Shown here: in pieces, positions 1 through 9,900 of the stretch
Layout of the letters: each line of letters opens with the position of its first letter
Numbering within the stretch: the stretch's first letter is position 1
Assembly (NCBI RefSeq): GCF_000376425.1
Contig: NZ_AQWL01000004.1
Span: 142,251-206,250, forward strand
Source: Thiobacillus denitrificans DSM 12475
GTDB taxonomy: Bacteria > Pseudomonadota > Gammaproteobacteria > Burkholderiales > Thiobacillaceae
Length of the DNA stretch: 64,000 nt
Direction: 5' to 3'
Notes under the pieces: model-generated
Told to the model about the DNA's origin: nothing
Databases searched by the model: none
What the model saw: only the letters and a program-made list of their open reading frames with translations
Made by a program: the position numbers and the translations under genes

Positions 1-1271
1 TCGACTTTGCCAACGGAGTCTTCAATCAGGGCCTTGATCTCCTTGGCAGCACCGGCGCTGCGCTGGGCAAGGTTCCTCACCTCAGAGGCGACGACGGCAA
101 AGCCGCGCCCCTGCTCGCCCGCCCGCGCGGCTTCGACCGCCGCGTTCAAGGCAAGAATGTTGGTCTGGAAGGCAATGCCGTCGATGACGCCGATGATGTC
201 GGCAATCTTGCGCGAGCTGTCCTTGATCGAGGCCATGGTGTCGACGACCAGGCCGACGACCTGGCCGCCCTTGACCGCAACGTCGGCGGTGGAGACGACG
301 AGTTGGTTGGCCTGGCGCGCGTTCTCGGCGTTCTGCCTGACGGTGCTGGTCAGCTCTTCCATCGAGCTGGCGGTCTCTTCCAGGCTCGAGGCCTGTTGTT
401 CGGTGCGCGAGGAGAGGTCGAGGTTGCCGCTGGAAATCTGGCTCGACGCAGTGGCCACGCTGTCGGTACCGGTGCGAACCTGGCCAACTATCCGGACCAG
501 GCTCTCGTTCATGTCCTTCAGCGCCTGCATCAGCTGGCCGGTCTCGTTCGTCGAGCGGACTTCGATGCGCTGCGTCAGGTCGCCGGCGGCAACAGCGCGC
601 GCAAGATTCACCGCGTGTTCGATCGGACCGGTGATGGAACGGGTGAGGCGCCAGGCGACCAGACCGCCCAGAACCAGCGACAAACCCGCCATGGCAAGCA
701 CGAGCGCACGCGCGCTGGCATAGGCTGCCTCGGCGTCTGCCAGCGCCTGGGCGCTGGCCTTTTCCTGGAACCTCGCCATGTCTTCCAGCGCCTTGATCCA
801 CAGGCTCTGCGCCGGATGAACCTCGTCGATCAGCGTCTGCGTCGCGGCGATGGGGTTGCCGAGCGCGAAGCCCATCGCCTTGTCGAGCGAGGGGTCGGTC
901 TGCGCACGTGCCGCGACGATCCTGGCGAGCAGCGCCTTTTCCGCCTCGCCCGTCACCAGGGCAGTCAGCTTCCCGCTCGCCTCCGCATAGCGTTTGCGCT
1001 GTTCCTGAACATGCTTCGCAGCAGCCTCCATGGCCTCCTCATCCGTCAGTAGGACAAGATTGCGGGCCGAGATGGCGGCAGTTTGCAGGGCATCGCGCAT
1101 TTCGCTGACCCGCTTGATCTTGACCATGTGGCTGCCGGCGACCCGGTCGAGATGACCCTGGATCGTCGCCATGCGCAGCAGGCCGAGCCCTGCCGCCAGC
1201 AGCGTCAAGGCCAGAATCAGACCGAACCCCAGGCCCATCCGGACTCTGATTTTCATGTTTTCGAACGACAT
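1..1271 (-). CDS. Methyl-accepting chemotaxis protein (3' truncated by window edge)
   Basis: Transmembrane chemoreceptor that would signal to CheA/CheW. Reading the minus strand from ATG 1271 gives an open frame to the window edge with no stop. In order: a short cytoplasmic start, TM1 at about residues 10-32, a helical periplasmic domain of roughly 155 residues (four-helix-bundle type), TM2 at about 190-208, a HAMP linker rich in the usual RSITGPIE pattern, then the signalling helix with the conserved hairpin-tip stretch ([15 protein letters not shown]). Paired Glu/Gln sites ([15 protein letters not shown]) look like methylation sites. GGGG lies five bases before the start. The C-terminal part lies outside the window. 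The ligand cannot be predicted. Confidence 0.92.
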   Translation of the reverse strand, partial: MSFENMKIRVRMGLGFGLILALTLLAAGLGLLRMATIQGHLDRVAGSHMVKIKRVSEMRDALQTAAISARNLVLLTDEEAMEAAAKHVQEQRKRYAEASGKLTALVTGEAEKALLARIVAARAQTDPSLDKAMGFALGNPIAATQTLIDEVHPAQSLWIKALEDMARFQEKASAQALADAEAAYASARALVLAMAGLSLVLGGLVAWRLTRSITGPIEHAVNLARAVAAGDLTQRIEVRSTNETGQLMQALKDMNESLVRIVGQVRTGTDSVATASSQISSGNLDLSSRTEQQASSLEETASSMEELTSTVRQNAENARQANQLVVSTADVAVKGGQVVGLVVDTMASIKDSSRKIADIIGVIDGIAFQTNILALNAAVEAARAGEQGRGFAVVASEVRNLAQRSAGAAKEIKALIEDSVGKV

Positions 1272-1478
1272 TTTTTCCCCAGGCATAGCAGCCCTTGCAT
1301 GGCTTGATGGCTTGTCCCGCCAATCCCGGCAGACCCAAGTATGAAAAGCGGCGGACGTGCCGCAGCGCAGGGAAGGGAATTTAGCGGCGCCGCATGACGG
1401 CAGTGTTACTGGCCCGGAAGGCCTCGCGGGAAGTCTGGAACCTGTCAGCCGATAAGCACGGAAGACTTCGCCTGTTCC

Positions 1479-1497
1479 TATAATGGATCGGCCGATC
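1479..1497 (+). promoter_or_regulatory. Possible -10 box and palindrome before sodC
   Basis: A perfect TATAAT at 1479-1484 is followed at once by the 12-base palindrome GATCGGCCGATC (1486-1497), about 75 bases before sodC. No good -35 is visible at 16-18 bases spacing, so an activator-dependent promoter, or chance, are both possible. The rest of 1272-1570 (299 bases between the divergent chemoreceptor and sodC) shows no gene. Confidence 0.3.
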
Positions 1498-1570
1498 GAG
1501 GGGAAGGCCTGTCTGCCCCTGCCCCTGGGTTGTCGCGTAGACGTTTCCACTTTCCCCTGAAGGAGTAGAC

Positions 1571-2092
1571 ATGAAAATCAGATCGCTGGCATACGCGATG
1601 GCCTTGAGCCTCGCCCCTCTGGCCGCTGCCGCCGACAGCGTGGTGACGATGCATCTCGTGGACGAGAAGGGCATCGGCGCCGCCATCGGCATGGTGACCA
1701 TCAGCGAATCCAGCCATGGCCTTGTATTCACCCCTGCCCTCAGCGGCCTGACGCCTGGAATGCACGGCTTCCATGTGCACCAGAACCCGGACTGCCAGGC
1801 CAAGGAAAAGGACGGCAAGATGGTTCCGGCGCTCGCTGCAGGCGGCCACTACGATCCCGAAAAGACCAATCGCCACGGCACCCCGTGGGGCAACGGACAC
1901 CTGGGCGACCTGCCGCCTCTTTTCGTCGATGCGACCGGAAACGCAACCCAGCCCGTGCTGGCGCCGCGCCTGAAGATGGCCGACATGAAGGGACGCTCGC
2001 TGATGATCCACGTCGGTGGGGACAACCATGCCGACCATCCGGCGCCGCTCGGCGGCGGCGGTGCGCGCATGGCTTGCGGCGTGGTGAATTAA
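1571..2092 (+). CDS. sodC: Periplasmic Cu/Zn superoxide dismutase
   Basis: Converts superoxide to oxygen and hydrogen peroxide in the periplasm. The 173-residue protein starts with a clear Sec signal peptide (positively charged start, hydrophobic core, cleavage near ALAAAAD-type residues 20-22). Metal-site motifs are present: the HVH pair in [10 protein letters not shown], the bridging-His region GGHYDP, and the C-terminal metal/disulfide region with [12 protein letters not shown]. The two cysteines (NPDC and MACG) can form the conserved disulfide. GAAGGAG sits seven bases before the ATG. It stands alone between a divergent chemoreceptor and a convergent rRNA modification gene. Its need for copper is of interest next to the copper efflux locus, but there is no direct link. 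Confidence 0.95.
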   Translation: MKIRSLAYAMALSLAPLAAAADSVVTMHLVDEKGIGAAIGMVTISESSHGLVFTPALSGLTPGMHGFHVHQNPDCQAKEKDGKMVPALAAGGHYDPEKTNRHGTPWGNGHLGDLPPLFVDATGNATQPVLAPRLKMADMKGRSLMIHVGGDNHADHPAPLGGGGARMACGVVN

Positions 2093-2103
2093 AGCACTCG
2101 TCC

Positions 2104-2150
2104 GCGTTCGAGCGTCCGCCCCGTCAAAACGGCGCCGGGCTCTCGAACGC
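2104..2150. terminator. Hairpin at the sodC/rluA convergence
   Basis: GCGTTCGAG (2104-2112) pairs exactly with CTCGAACGC (2142-2150), enclosing a second short stem CCGT/ACGG. It lies where the two convergent genes end, and its right arm is inside the last codons of rluA. There is no T-run, so termination is only inferred from position. Confidence 0.3.
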
Positions 2151-2804
2151 AAGCGCGTCTCCCGTCAATGGATGCGCGAAACGCAGCGACCAGGCGTGCA
2201 ATAGCAAGCGCCCGGCTCGGGCCTGCACCTCGGGCGGCGCATACAGCGCGTCCCCCAGGATGGGATGACCCAGTTCCCGCAGATGAACACGCAACTGGTG
2301 CGAACGGCCAGTGACGGGTTCGAGTTCGACGCGGGTGCTTGCGCCGGCTTCGTCGACCCCCAGCACGCGCCAGCGGGTGAGGCTCGGCTTGCCGCGGATG
2401 CGGTCGACGATCCGTAACGGCCGCCTGGGCCAGTCGACGACGATCGGCATATCGATGATTCCCCACTCTTCCGGCGGCACCTCCAGCCGCCCGGCCACCA
2501 CTGCGATATAGCGCTTCGTCACCGCGCGCGCGGCAAACGCTTGGGAGAGTTCGCGCTGTGCCGCCGCACCGCGCGCCATCACCATCAGTCCGGAGGTAGC
2601 CATGTCGAGCCGATGCACGACCAGAGCGTCGGGATAGCGGGCCTGCACCCGCGCGGCGAGGCAATCCTGCTTGTCCACACCGCGCCCTGGCACCGCCAGC
2701 AGGCCGCTGGGCTTGTCGAGCACCAGCAGGGTGTGGTCGGCATAGCGTGGCTCGATGGCAGAGCAGGCAGATTCGGCATCATGGTCAGCGGGGTGGTTTT
2801 TCAT
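2124..2804 (-). CDS. rluA: RluA-family 23S rRNA/tRNA pseudouridine synthase
   Basis: Isomerises uridine to pseudouridine in structured RNA. It carries the family catalytic motif HRLDMATSG (catalytic Asp in RLD), the start motif VLDKPSGLLAVPGRG and the late motif GRSHQLRVHLRELGHPI typical of RluA. At about 226 residues and without an S4 domain it fits RluA (dual 23S U746/tRNA32) rather than RluC or RluD. Two in-frame ATGs exist. The one at 2804 has GGGA seven bases upstream, while the one at 2819 has its purine run directly abutting, so 2804 is preferred. The exact RNA target is inferred from family size only. Confidence 0.85.
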   Translation of the reverse strand: MKNHPADHDAESACSAIEPRYADHTLLVLDKPSGLLAVPGRGVDKQDCLAARVQARYPDALVVHRLDMATSGLMVMARGAAAQRELSQAFAARAVTKRYIAVVAGRLEVPPEEWGIIDMPIVVDWPRRPLRIVDRIRGKPSLTRWRVLGVDEAGASTRVELEPVTGRSHQLRVHLRELGHPILGDALYAPPEVQARAGRLLLHAWSLRFAHPLTGDALAFESPAPF

Positions 2805-2904
2805 TGCGGAATCCCGCATTCCTTTCCTTTTCCGGCATTTCTTTCGAGTTCAGCCTGGAGCTCGACTAAAGTGAAATTCCCAGGGGCCTAATTTGGAGGA
2901 TCTC

Positions 2905-3225
2905 ATGTCGAAGGAAAAATTCCCCGAGCATTATCTGCTCGAGAAAAAAACGCACCAGGCGTTCATCGATGCGGTTGAAGGCCTCGGCAAGGTTCTCAAA
3001 AAACAGGGGCCACTCGACGGGAAGACTGCGAACCTCATCCAGCTCGCCGCGGCTATCGCGATACATTCCGAGGGCGCCGTTCACAGCCACGTCAGAAGGG
3101 CGATCGATAACGGGGCAAGCCCCGAGGAGGTTTACCACGCCATCGTCCTCCTCACCAGCACCCTTGGGTTTCCTACGGTTTCGGCCGCATTGAGCTGGGC
3201 CGGCGACATCCTGCGGAAGGCATGA
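2905..3225 (+). CDS. Carboxymuconolactone decarboxylase/AhpD-fold protein lacking the CxxC pair
   Basis: A 106-residue all-helical protein of the CMD/AhpD fold. The core reads AIHSEGAVHSHVRRAIDNGA, which matches the family pattern CEGCxxxHVRRAxxxGA except that both cysteines are replaced (Ser55 and Ala58); His62 and the following helix are kept. Redox members of the family need the cysteine pair, so a thiol peroxidase activity is unlikely. The start is set by GGAGGA at 2896-2901, four bases before ATG 2905; a TTG at 2893 in the same frame overlaps that ribosome site and is rejected. It sits alone between two minus-strand genes. The substrate is unknown. Confidence 0.8.
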   Translation: MSKEKFPEHYLLEKKTHQAFIDAVEGLGKVLKKQGPLDGKTANLIQLAAAIAIHSEGAVHSHVRRAIDNGASPEEVYHAIVLLTSTLGFPTVSAALSWAGDILRKA

Positions 3226-3236
3226 AAGAAGGGCGG

Positions 3237-4700
3237 CTAGCCCTTCAAGCCGTCCAGCAAGGCCATCGCCCACGCCACGCCGAAGCCGTTGGCGTCGCTC
3301 ATCACCGCGCCGAGCCCGCCCTTGCAGCTATGGCCGGAAAGATCCATGTGCAGCCACGGCATGTCGCCGACGAAGCGCGACAGGAAGCGGGTGGCGAGGA
3401 TGTGGTCGGCTTCGCCTTCCATGCTGCACTGCTTGACGTCGGCAACGGTCGAATCGAGGCTCGCGTCGTAGTCATCCGGATAGGGGAAGACGACGATGCG
3501 CTCGCCGCTTGAGGTGGCGGCGCGCGAGGCCTGGTGTGCAATCGCGCTGGTGCTGGCGAACACGCCGGACATGCGGCTGCCGAGCGCGTAGTGCATGGAA
3601 CCGGTGAGCGTGGCGAAGTCGGCGATGAGATCGGGCTTGCCCCTGGCCGCCAAGGTCAGCGTATCGGCCAGCACCATGCGGCCTTCGGCGTCGGTGTGGA
3701 CGACTTCAATGGTGGTGCCGTTGAGCGCCGTGACCACTTCGTTCTGCCGGTAGGCCTGCGGGCTGATGTGGTTCTCGGCCAGCGCGACCCAGCCGTCCAG
3801 CGCGACCGGCAGCTTCAGCTTCGACGCGGCGGCAAGGATGCCGAGCACCACCGCCGAGCCGTTCATGTCCTCGTGCATGCCCTGCATGTACTTGGCCGGC
3901 TTGAGGTTGTGGCCGCCGGTGTCGAAGCAGATGCCCTTGCCGACGAAGGCCACTTTTTTCAACCCTTTGCCCTTCCCCTTTCCCCCTTCCCAGCGGATCC
4001 GCACGATCGCCGCATCCTTCGACGGCGAACCCTGCGCCACCGCGCAGAAGGCGCCGGCGCCCATCTTCTTCAGCTTGTCGAAGCCGTATTCCTCGACCGT
4101 CCAGCCGTACTGTTTCGCCAGCGCCTTGATGCGCTTGCGGTAGACGCCGGGAGAGAGCTCATCCGGTCCCTGCACGGTGAGGCTGCGGGTGAGAATATTG
4201 CCTTCGGCCAGCGCCTGGGCGCGGGCGAAGCCGTCGGCCGATTGGTGGCCGAACAGCTGCACGGTTTTCAGCACCGGATCGGGCTTGGATTTGCGCGACG
4301 GCAGCGGCACGGCATTGACCAGCGCGGTGTACACCGCCGCTTCCGCTGCACGCGCCTTGAATGCATCCTCGCCGAACACGGCCAGCGCCAGCGACTTGGG
4401 ATGCTCGCCCAGCAGCAAGGCCAATGCCTTGCGCACCAGTTCGTGGGTTTCGAAGGCGCCGGCGTCGGCCTTGAGCATCGCGTAGACCGCAAGGGTGCCG
4501 CCGGGCAGCTGCGCCGCCACCGGCGACTTGGCCAGCGCATCGATCTTGAGATCGCGTCGCTTCATCGCGGCCTTGAGTTCAATGCTGCCCGGCACCTCGG
4601 GCAGGGATTTCGACACCGGTAGCAGCAACAATGCATGCGCCACCGCTCCCAGCGATTTAACGGTTATTTCCTGTTTGTTTTCAGTGAGTTTAGGCAGCAT
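3237..4700 (-). CDS. M17 leucyl aminopeptidase family protein
   Basis: Cytosolic two-metal aminopeptidase removing N-terminal residues from peptides. The 487-residue product has the complete M17 metal and catalytic set in its C-terminal half: GKGICFDTGG (Lys and Asp ligands), LKP lysine, HEDMNGSA (Asp), and HTDAEGRMVLAD (Asp, Glu and the catalytic Arg). The usual Asn of the last motif is His here. The N-terminal half is the divergent regulatory domain. The start at 4700 is chosen because the longer frame to 4829 would run into the divergent pdhA gene, and AAGGAA lies just before this ATG. The motif set is closer to the PepB/M17 group than to a plain PepA, so no symbol is given. Confidence 0.88.
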   Translation of the reverse strand: MLPKLTENKQEITVKSLGAVAHALLLLPVSKSLPEVPGSIELKAAMKRRDLKIDALAKSPVAAQLPGGTLAVYAMLKADAGAFETHELVRKALALLLGEHPKSLALAVFGEDAFKARAAEAAVYTALVNAVPLPSRKSKPDPVLKTVQLFGHQSADGFARAQALAEGNILTRSLTVQGPDELSPGVYRKRIKALAKQYGWTVEEYGFDKLKKMGAGAFCAVAQGSPSKDAAIVRIRWEGGKGKGKGLKKVAFVGKGICFDTGGHNLKPAKYMQGMHEDMNGSAVVLGILAAASKLKLPVALDGWVALAENHISPQAYRQNEVVTALNGTTIEVVHTDAEGRMVLADTLTLAARGKPDLIADFATLTGSMHYALGSRMSGVFASTSAIAHQASRAATSSGERIVVFPYPDDYDASLDSTVADVKQCSMEGEADHILATRFLSRFVGDMPWLHMDLSGHSCKGGLGAVMSDANGFGVAWAMALLDGLKG

Positions 4701-4812
4701 GGCGATTCCTTGCGAATGGCGTTTTTCTTGATGGTTGGCGGGGTTTCCCGGATAATTACGCGTTTGATTTTTTTCCAGCGCGTTTTCCGCCCCATCCAAC
4801 AAGGGTAACCGA

Positions 4813-5814
4813 ATGAAGATTGAAGACAAGAAACGTGTGCTGCGCGAAATGGTGTTGCACCGCCGTTTTGAAGAGCGCTGCTACCAGGCCTATATCGAAC
4901 GCAAGATCGGCGGTTTTCTGCACCTCTACCCCGGCCAGGAAGCCTGCTGCAACGGCGTGATGGAAGCCGCGCGCCCCGGCCACGATTACGTGATCACCGG
5001 CTACCGCGACCACGTCCACGCGATCAAGTGCGGCGCCGATCCGAAGGAAGTGATGGCCGAACTGTACGGCAAGGAAACCGGGTCGAGCAAAGGCCGCGGC
5101 GGCTCGATGCACATCTTCGACACCGACAAGCGCTTCATGGGCGGCTACGCGTTGGTGGGCGGCCCGTTCCCGCTGGCGGCCGGCATCGCCAAGGCGATCC
5201 AGCTGAAAGGCGGCGACGAGATATCCATCTGCTTCCTCGGCGACGCCGCCAACAACCAGGGCGTGTTCCACGAGACGCTGAACATGGCTGCGCTGTGGAA
5301 GCTGCCGGTGCTGTTCGTGTGCGAGAATAATCTCTACGGCATCGGTACCTCGATCGAGCGCTCCACCGCCGTGGTGCACCAGCACAAGCGCGTCGCCGCC
5401 TACAACATCCCGGCCGACGAGTGCGACGGCCAGGATATCGAAGTCGTCTACGAGCATGCGCGCAAGGCGGTCGACCATGTGCGCGCAGGCAACGGCCCCT
5501 ACTTCCTCGAACTCATGACCTACCGCTATCGCGGCCACTCGATGTCCGATTCGCGCGGCTACCGCTCGCGCGAGGAAGAGGAGCTGTGGAAGCAGCGTGA
5601 CCCCATTTTCATTCTGCGCGACCGCCTGATCAAGGAAGGCGCGCTGACCATGGCCGAATTCGAGGCTCTGGAAAAGGAAACCGACGCCTACATCGAGAAC
5701 GAGGTGATCAGGTTCGCCGAGGAGTCCCCCGAGCCGCGCATCGAGGATCTCGAAAAATACGTGCTCGCCGAGCGTGACACCCAGCTCCCGTGGCTCACGG
5801 GCAAAGCCGCTTAA
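4813..5814 (+). CDS. pdhA: Pyruvate dehydrogenase E1 component, alpha subunit
   Basis: Thiamine-diphosphate half of the heterotetrameric (alpha2beta2) E1, which decarboxylates pyruvate and passes the hydroxyethyl group to the lipoyl arms of E2. The 333-residue product has the ThDP/Mg motif as GDAANNQG followed by the usual ENNLYGIGT, the GGSMHIFD loop, and the phosphorylation-loop-like YRYRGHSMSDS. Bacterial PDH in betaproteobacteria is usually the homodimeric AceE type; this two-subunit form resembles plastid/cyanobacterial and Gram-positive enzymes (family knowledge from memory). It is first in a same-strand run with E1 beta and the E2-E3 fusion, 19 bases from the next gene. A branched-chain or acetoin substrate cannot be excluded by sequence reading alone. 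Confidence 0.9.
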   Translation: MKIEDKKRVLREMVLHRRFEERCYQAYIERKIGGFLHLYPGQEACCNGVMEAARPGHDYVITGYRDHVHAIKCGADPKEVMAELYGKETGSSKGRGGSMHIFDTDKRFMGGYALVGGPFPLAAGIAKAIQLKGGDEISICFLGDAANNQGVFHETLNMAALWKLPVLFVCENNLYGIGTSIERSTAVVHQHKRVAAYNIPADECDGQDIEVVYEHARKAVDHVRAGNGPYFLELMTYRYRGHSMSDSRGYRSREEEELWKQRDPIFILRDRLIKEGALTMAEFEALEKETDAYIENEVIRFAEESPEPRIEDLEKYVLAERDTQLPWLTGKAA

Positions 5815-5833
5815 GGTTCAAGGAATACACAAC

Positions 5834-6817
5834 ATGGCAAACATCATGTACTGGGAAGCGATCCAGCGCGCCCACGACGAAGAAATGGCGCGTGACCCGC
5901 TGGTCATCTGCATGGGCGAAGACATCGGCGTGGCCGGTGGCACCTACAAGGCCACCAAGGGCCTGTACGAAAAATACGGCCCGCTGCGCGTGATGGACAC
6001 GCCGATTTCCGAAGGCGGCTTCACCGGGCTGGGCATCGGCGCCTCCTTCCTCGGCGTGCGTCCCGTCATCGAAATCATGTCGGTCAACTTCGCCTGGCTG
6101 GCGATGGACCAGATGTTCAACTCCGCCGCCAAGGTGCGCTACATGTCGGGCGGTCAGCTCACGGCGCCGTGCGTGTTCCGTTCCGCCGGCGGCGCCGCGC
6201 ACCAGCTCGGCGCGCAGCACTCGGCGCGCATGGAAAAGGTGTTCATGGGCATTGCCGGCCTGCGCGTGGTGACGCCGTCCAGCCCCAGGCAGGCCTATGG
6301 CCTGTTGAAGTCGGCGATCCGCTGCGACGACCCGGTGTTCATCAACGAACACGAGCTGATGTACAACATGAAGGGCGAAGTGCCCGACGGCGAATACTTC
6401 CACCCACTGGAAGGTTCGGAGATCGCTCGCGCCGGTACCGACGTGACGCTGTTCGGCTACAACGTCTCGGTGCACTGGTGCCTCAAAGCGGCCGAAATCC
6501 TCGACAAGCAGTACGGCATCTCGGCCGAGGTCGTCGACCTCTATTCGCTGTCGCCGTTGGACCGCGAAGGCATCAAGAAATCGGTCAGCAAAACCCACCG
6601 CGCCGTCATCGCCGAGGAAGACGAAGCGCCGGTCGGTGTCGGCTCCGAAGTGATCGCCATCATCAACGAGGAATGCTTCTTCGAACTGGACGCCGCGCCG
6701 GTGCGCGTGCACTCGGCGCTGGTGCCGCAGCCCTACAACCACACGCTGGAAAAAGCGGCGATCCCGGATCACGAGGATGTGGTCAAGGCAGTACTGAAGC
6801 TGTTCGGAAAAGCGTAA
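5834..6817 (+). CDS. pdhB: Pyruvate dehydrogenase E1 component, beta subunit
   Basis: Partner of the alpha subunit; supplies the second half of the ThDP site and the E2-binding surface. The 327-residue product begins MANIMYWEAIQRAHDEEM and shows MGEDIGVAGG, the PISEGGFTGLGIGAS region, the AHQLGAQHS active-site loop (His) and VVTPSSPRQAYGLLKSAI, all family hallmarks. The ATG at 5834 is chosen over an in-frame codon at 5774 that would overlap the alpha gene; AAGGAA lies upstream. It is followed by a 112-base gap filled by a palindromic repeat before the E2-E3 gene. Confidence 0.93.
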   Translation: MANIMYWEAIQRAHDEEMARDPLVICMGEDIGVAGGTYKATKGLYEKYGPLRVMDTPISEGGFTGLGIGASFLGVRPVIEIMSVNFAWLAMDQMFNSAAKVRYMSGGQLTAPCVFRSAGGAAHQLGAQHSARMEKVFMGIAGLRVVTPSSPRQAYGLLKSAIRCDDPVFINEHELMYNMKGEVPDGEYFHPLEGSEIARAGTDVTLFGYNVSVHWCLKAAEILDKQYGISAEVVDLYSLSPLDREGIKKSVSKTHRAVIAEEDEAPVGVGSEVIAIINEECFFELDAAPVRVHSALVPQPYNHTLEKAAIPDHEDVVKAVLKLFGKA

Positions 6818-6827
6818 ACCCTTTTTT

Positions 6828-6907
6828 TCCGCGAAGGACGCGAAGGGACGCGAAGGAAAACGTCATCCCGGTGTGCCTTCTTCGCGTTTCTTCGCGTCCT
6901 TCGCGGA
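6828..6907. repeat. GCGAAGGAC-type inverted repeat, copy 1
   Basis: Left arm starts TCCGCGAAGGACGCGAAG; the right arm ends CTTCGCGTCCTTCGCGGA and is its reverse complement, with further imperfect CGCGAAG units inside. It can fold into a long stem with a loop around 6862-6880. A related copy lies at 58719-58834, so this is a dispersed element. It separates E1 beta from the E2-E3 gene and could stabilise the 3' end of the E1 message or weaken readthrough. Confidence 0.75.
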
Positions 6908-6929
6908 TGAAAGTTTTTCAGGAATAAAC

Positions 6930-9900
6930 ATGTCCCAACATTACGCCATTACGATGCCGCAACTCTCGGACACCATGACCGAGGGCGTGGTCGTCACCTG
7001 GGAAAAACAGCCCGGCGACCGCGTCGAGCGCGGCGACATCGTCGCCACGGTCGAGACCGACAAGGCGATCATGGACGTCGAAGTGTTCAAGGCCGGCTAT
7101 CTCGCTGGCCCGCTAGCCGACGTCGGTGCGACCATCGCCGTCGGTGCAGCGCTCGGCTACATCACCGACACCGCCGGCGACGTGGCGATTGCCGCCGACG
7201 AAGTGGTGGCGGAAAAGGCGCAGACCGAGATGATCCCGCACCACGCCGGCACCCCGGTGGTGATGCCGCAGCTGTCGGACACCATGACCGAAGGCGTCGT
7301 CGTCACCTGGGAGAAGCAGCCCGGCGAGGCGATCAGGCGCGGCGACATCGTCGCCACGGTCGAGACCGACAAGGCGATCATGGACGTCGAGGTGTTCCAG
7401 GAAGGCTTCCTCTCCGGCCCGATCGCCGATGTCGGCAGCGTGGTCGAGGTCGGCCATCCGATGGCCTTCATCGTCGACGATGCCGCCAAGGCCAACGACA
7501 CCGGCGTGACGATTTCCGCCGAGCACAAGGTCAAGGACATCCACAAGGTTGCCCCGCATGCGGCCGACAAGCCGGCGCATATTCCCATGCCCAAGGCTGC
7601 GCCCGCGCAGGTGTCCGCCGCCGGCAACCTGCCGCCGGTGGCGCGCCCGCAGGGCCGCCAGGCCAGCCCCTATGCGCGCAAGGTGGCGGCGCAGCTCGGC
7701 GTGAATCTCACTGGCCTTGCCGGCAGCGGCCCGTCCGGCGTGATCGTCGCCGCCGACGTGGCGCGCGCACGGCCCTCGATGCAGGAGGTCGCGCACTCGC
7801 TGCCGCAGGTCGACGTGCCGGGCCAGGGTCGTGCGATGACCTCGATGGAAAAGGCGGTGAGCCACGCGATGACCGCCTCGCTCACCCTGCCGACCTTCAA
7901 CGTCACGGTGAACATCGACACCGCGAAGCTGACCGCTGCTGCCAAGGCGAACAAGGTCTCGGTGACGGTGGCGATCGCCAAAGCGTGCTCGGTGGCGATG
8001 GCGAAGTTCCCGCGCATGAACTGGGCCTACCAGCCGGTCGACAAGCTGGTCGAGCGCGCGAACCACGACTTCGGCGTGGCGGTGATGTCGAACGACGGCG
8101 GACTGGTGGTGCCGATCCTGCACGGCATCGAGAAGAAGCCGCTGGAGGCGCTGCAGGCCGACTGGACGGGCCTCGTCGAGCGCGCCCGCGTGCGGAAGCT
8201 CGCGCCGGCCGAATATTCCAACCCCACCTTCACCATTTCCAACATGGGCATGCTGGGCGTGTCGCACTTCACCGCGATTCCCACCCCCGGCATCTCGGCG
8301 ATCCTGGCGATCGCCGCCAACGGACCGCAGGGCACGCCGTTCACCATCACTGGCGACCACCGCGTGCTGAACGGCGCCGACGTCGCGCTGTATCTCGCCA
8401 CGCTGAAGCAGACCATCGAGGCGCCTGAAGGCTGGATGGCTGGCGGCGCGGCCGCTGAAACCGTCACGGGTACGGCCGCGACCACCAGCGCCCCCGTCTC
8501 GCCGATTCCCGAGGGCAACTGGGATGTCCAGGTCGTCGTCGTCGGCGGCGGCCCCGGCGGCGAGGACTGCGCACGCGATCTCGCCGACCATGGCGTCAAG
8601 GTGATGATGGTCAACAACGAGCCCTTCCCCGGCGGCGAATGCCTGTGGCGCGGCTGCATTCCATCCAAGGCCTGGCGCGCCGCGGCGGACAATATTCGCA
8701 ACCGCGCGCACGACGCCGAGATGGGCGTCGACGGCACCAATACACCCAGGCTCAACTGGGAACAGGTCGAGAAGCACCGGCGCTGGGTACAGACCAGCCG
8801 CGGCGACATGGCGCTGAAGGCCGACAAGGGTATGAAGATCGACGTGCGCGAAGGCTACGGCGAATTCGTCGACGCCCACACGTTGAAGGTCACTCCGGTC
8901 GAGGGCGAGCCCTACACCGTTTCCTTCGGTGCCGCGGTGATTGCAACGGGCGCCCCCGCCTTCGTGCCGCCGATTCCCGGCGCGCGCGAGAACCTGGCCT
9001 CCGGCGGCGTGGTCACCTCCGACACCATCTGGAACCTCGCCGCGCCGCCGAAGAAACTCGGCATCGTCGGCGGCGGCGTGATCGGCGTCGAGATGGCGCA
9101 GATCTTCCGCGACTTCGGCACCGAGGTGCTGATGCTCGAACGCCATGACCGTATCCTCGCCGAAACCGAGGAAGAGATCGCCAAGCACCTGATCGCCTTG
9201 CTGGAAAAGGAAATCACCGTCGTCACCGGTGCCGCCATCAACGAGGTCTCCGGCAAGCCCGGCGCGATGAAGCTGCGCTACGCGAACAAGGACGGCGTCG
9301 AGTCCACCTTTGAGTGTGACGTCGTGCTGATGGCCACCGGCAAGCGTCCCGACACCAGCCGGCTGAATCTGGACAAGATCGGCGTCGAACTCGACGGCGC
9401 TGCGATCAAGGTCGACGCCCGCTGCTGCACCAGCGCGCCGAACATCTACGCGGTCGGCGACGTCATCGGCGGCTACATGCTCGCCCACACCGCCGCGACG
9501 CAAGGCCGCGTCACGGCCGACAACCTGTTGGGCCACGCAAGCGAATACGACCAGGATAAGGACTGCGGCGTCACCTTCTCGCGCCCGCAGGCCGGCTTCG
9601 TCGGCCTCTCGGTGGCGCAGGCCAAGGCCAAGGGCATCGACGCGGTGGAGGCGAAGATGCCGATGAGCATCGACGCCAAGGCGATGATCACCGGCGAGAC
9701 CGAGGGCATGATCAAGCTGGTGGCCGACAAGGCCAGCGGCCGCATCATCGGCGTGCATTACCTCGCCGACCACACCGACACCCTGATCGGCATCGGCGTG
9801 ATGATGGTCGCCGGCGAGATGACGCTGACCCAGGTCGCCAAGGCAATCTTCCCGCATCCGACCCAGACCGAGCTGTTCGGCGAACTGGCGCGGCGGCTGT

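Noticed and set aside
6873-6929. N-terminal extension of the E2-E3 protein from ATG 6873
   Set aside because: These codons are part of the palindromic repeat; a proper ribosome site stands before ATG 6930.
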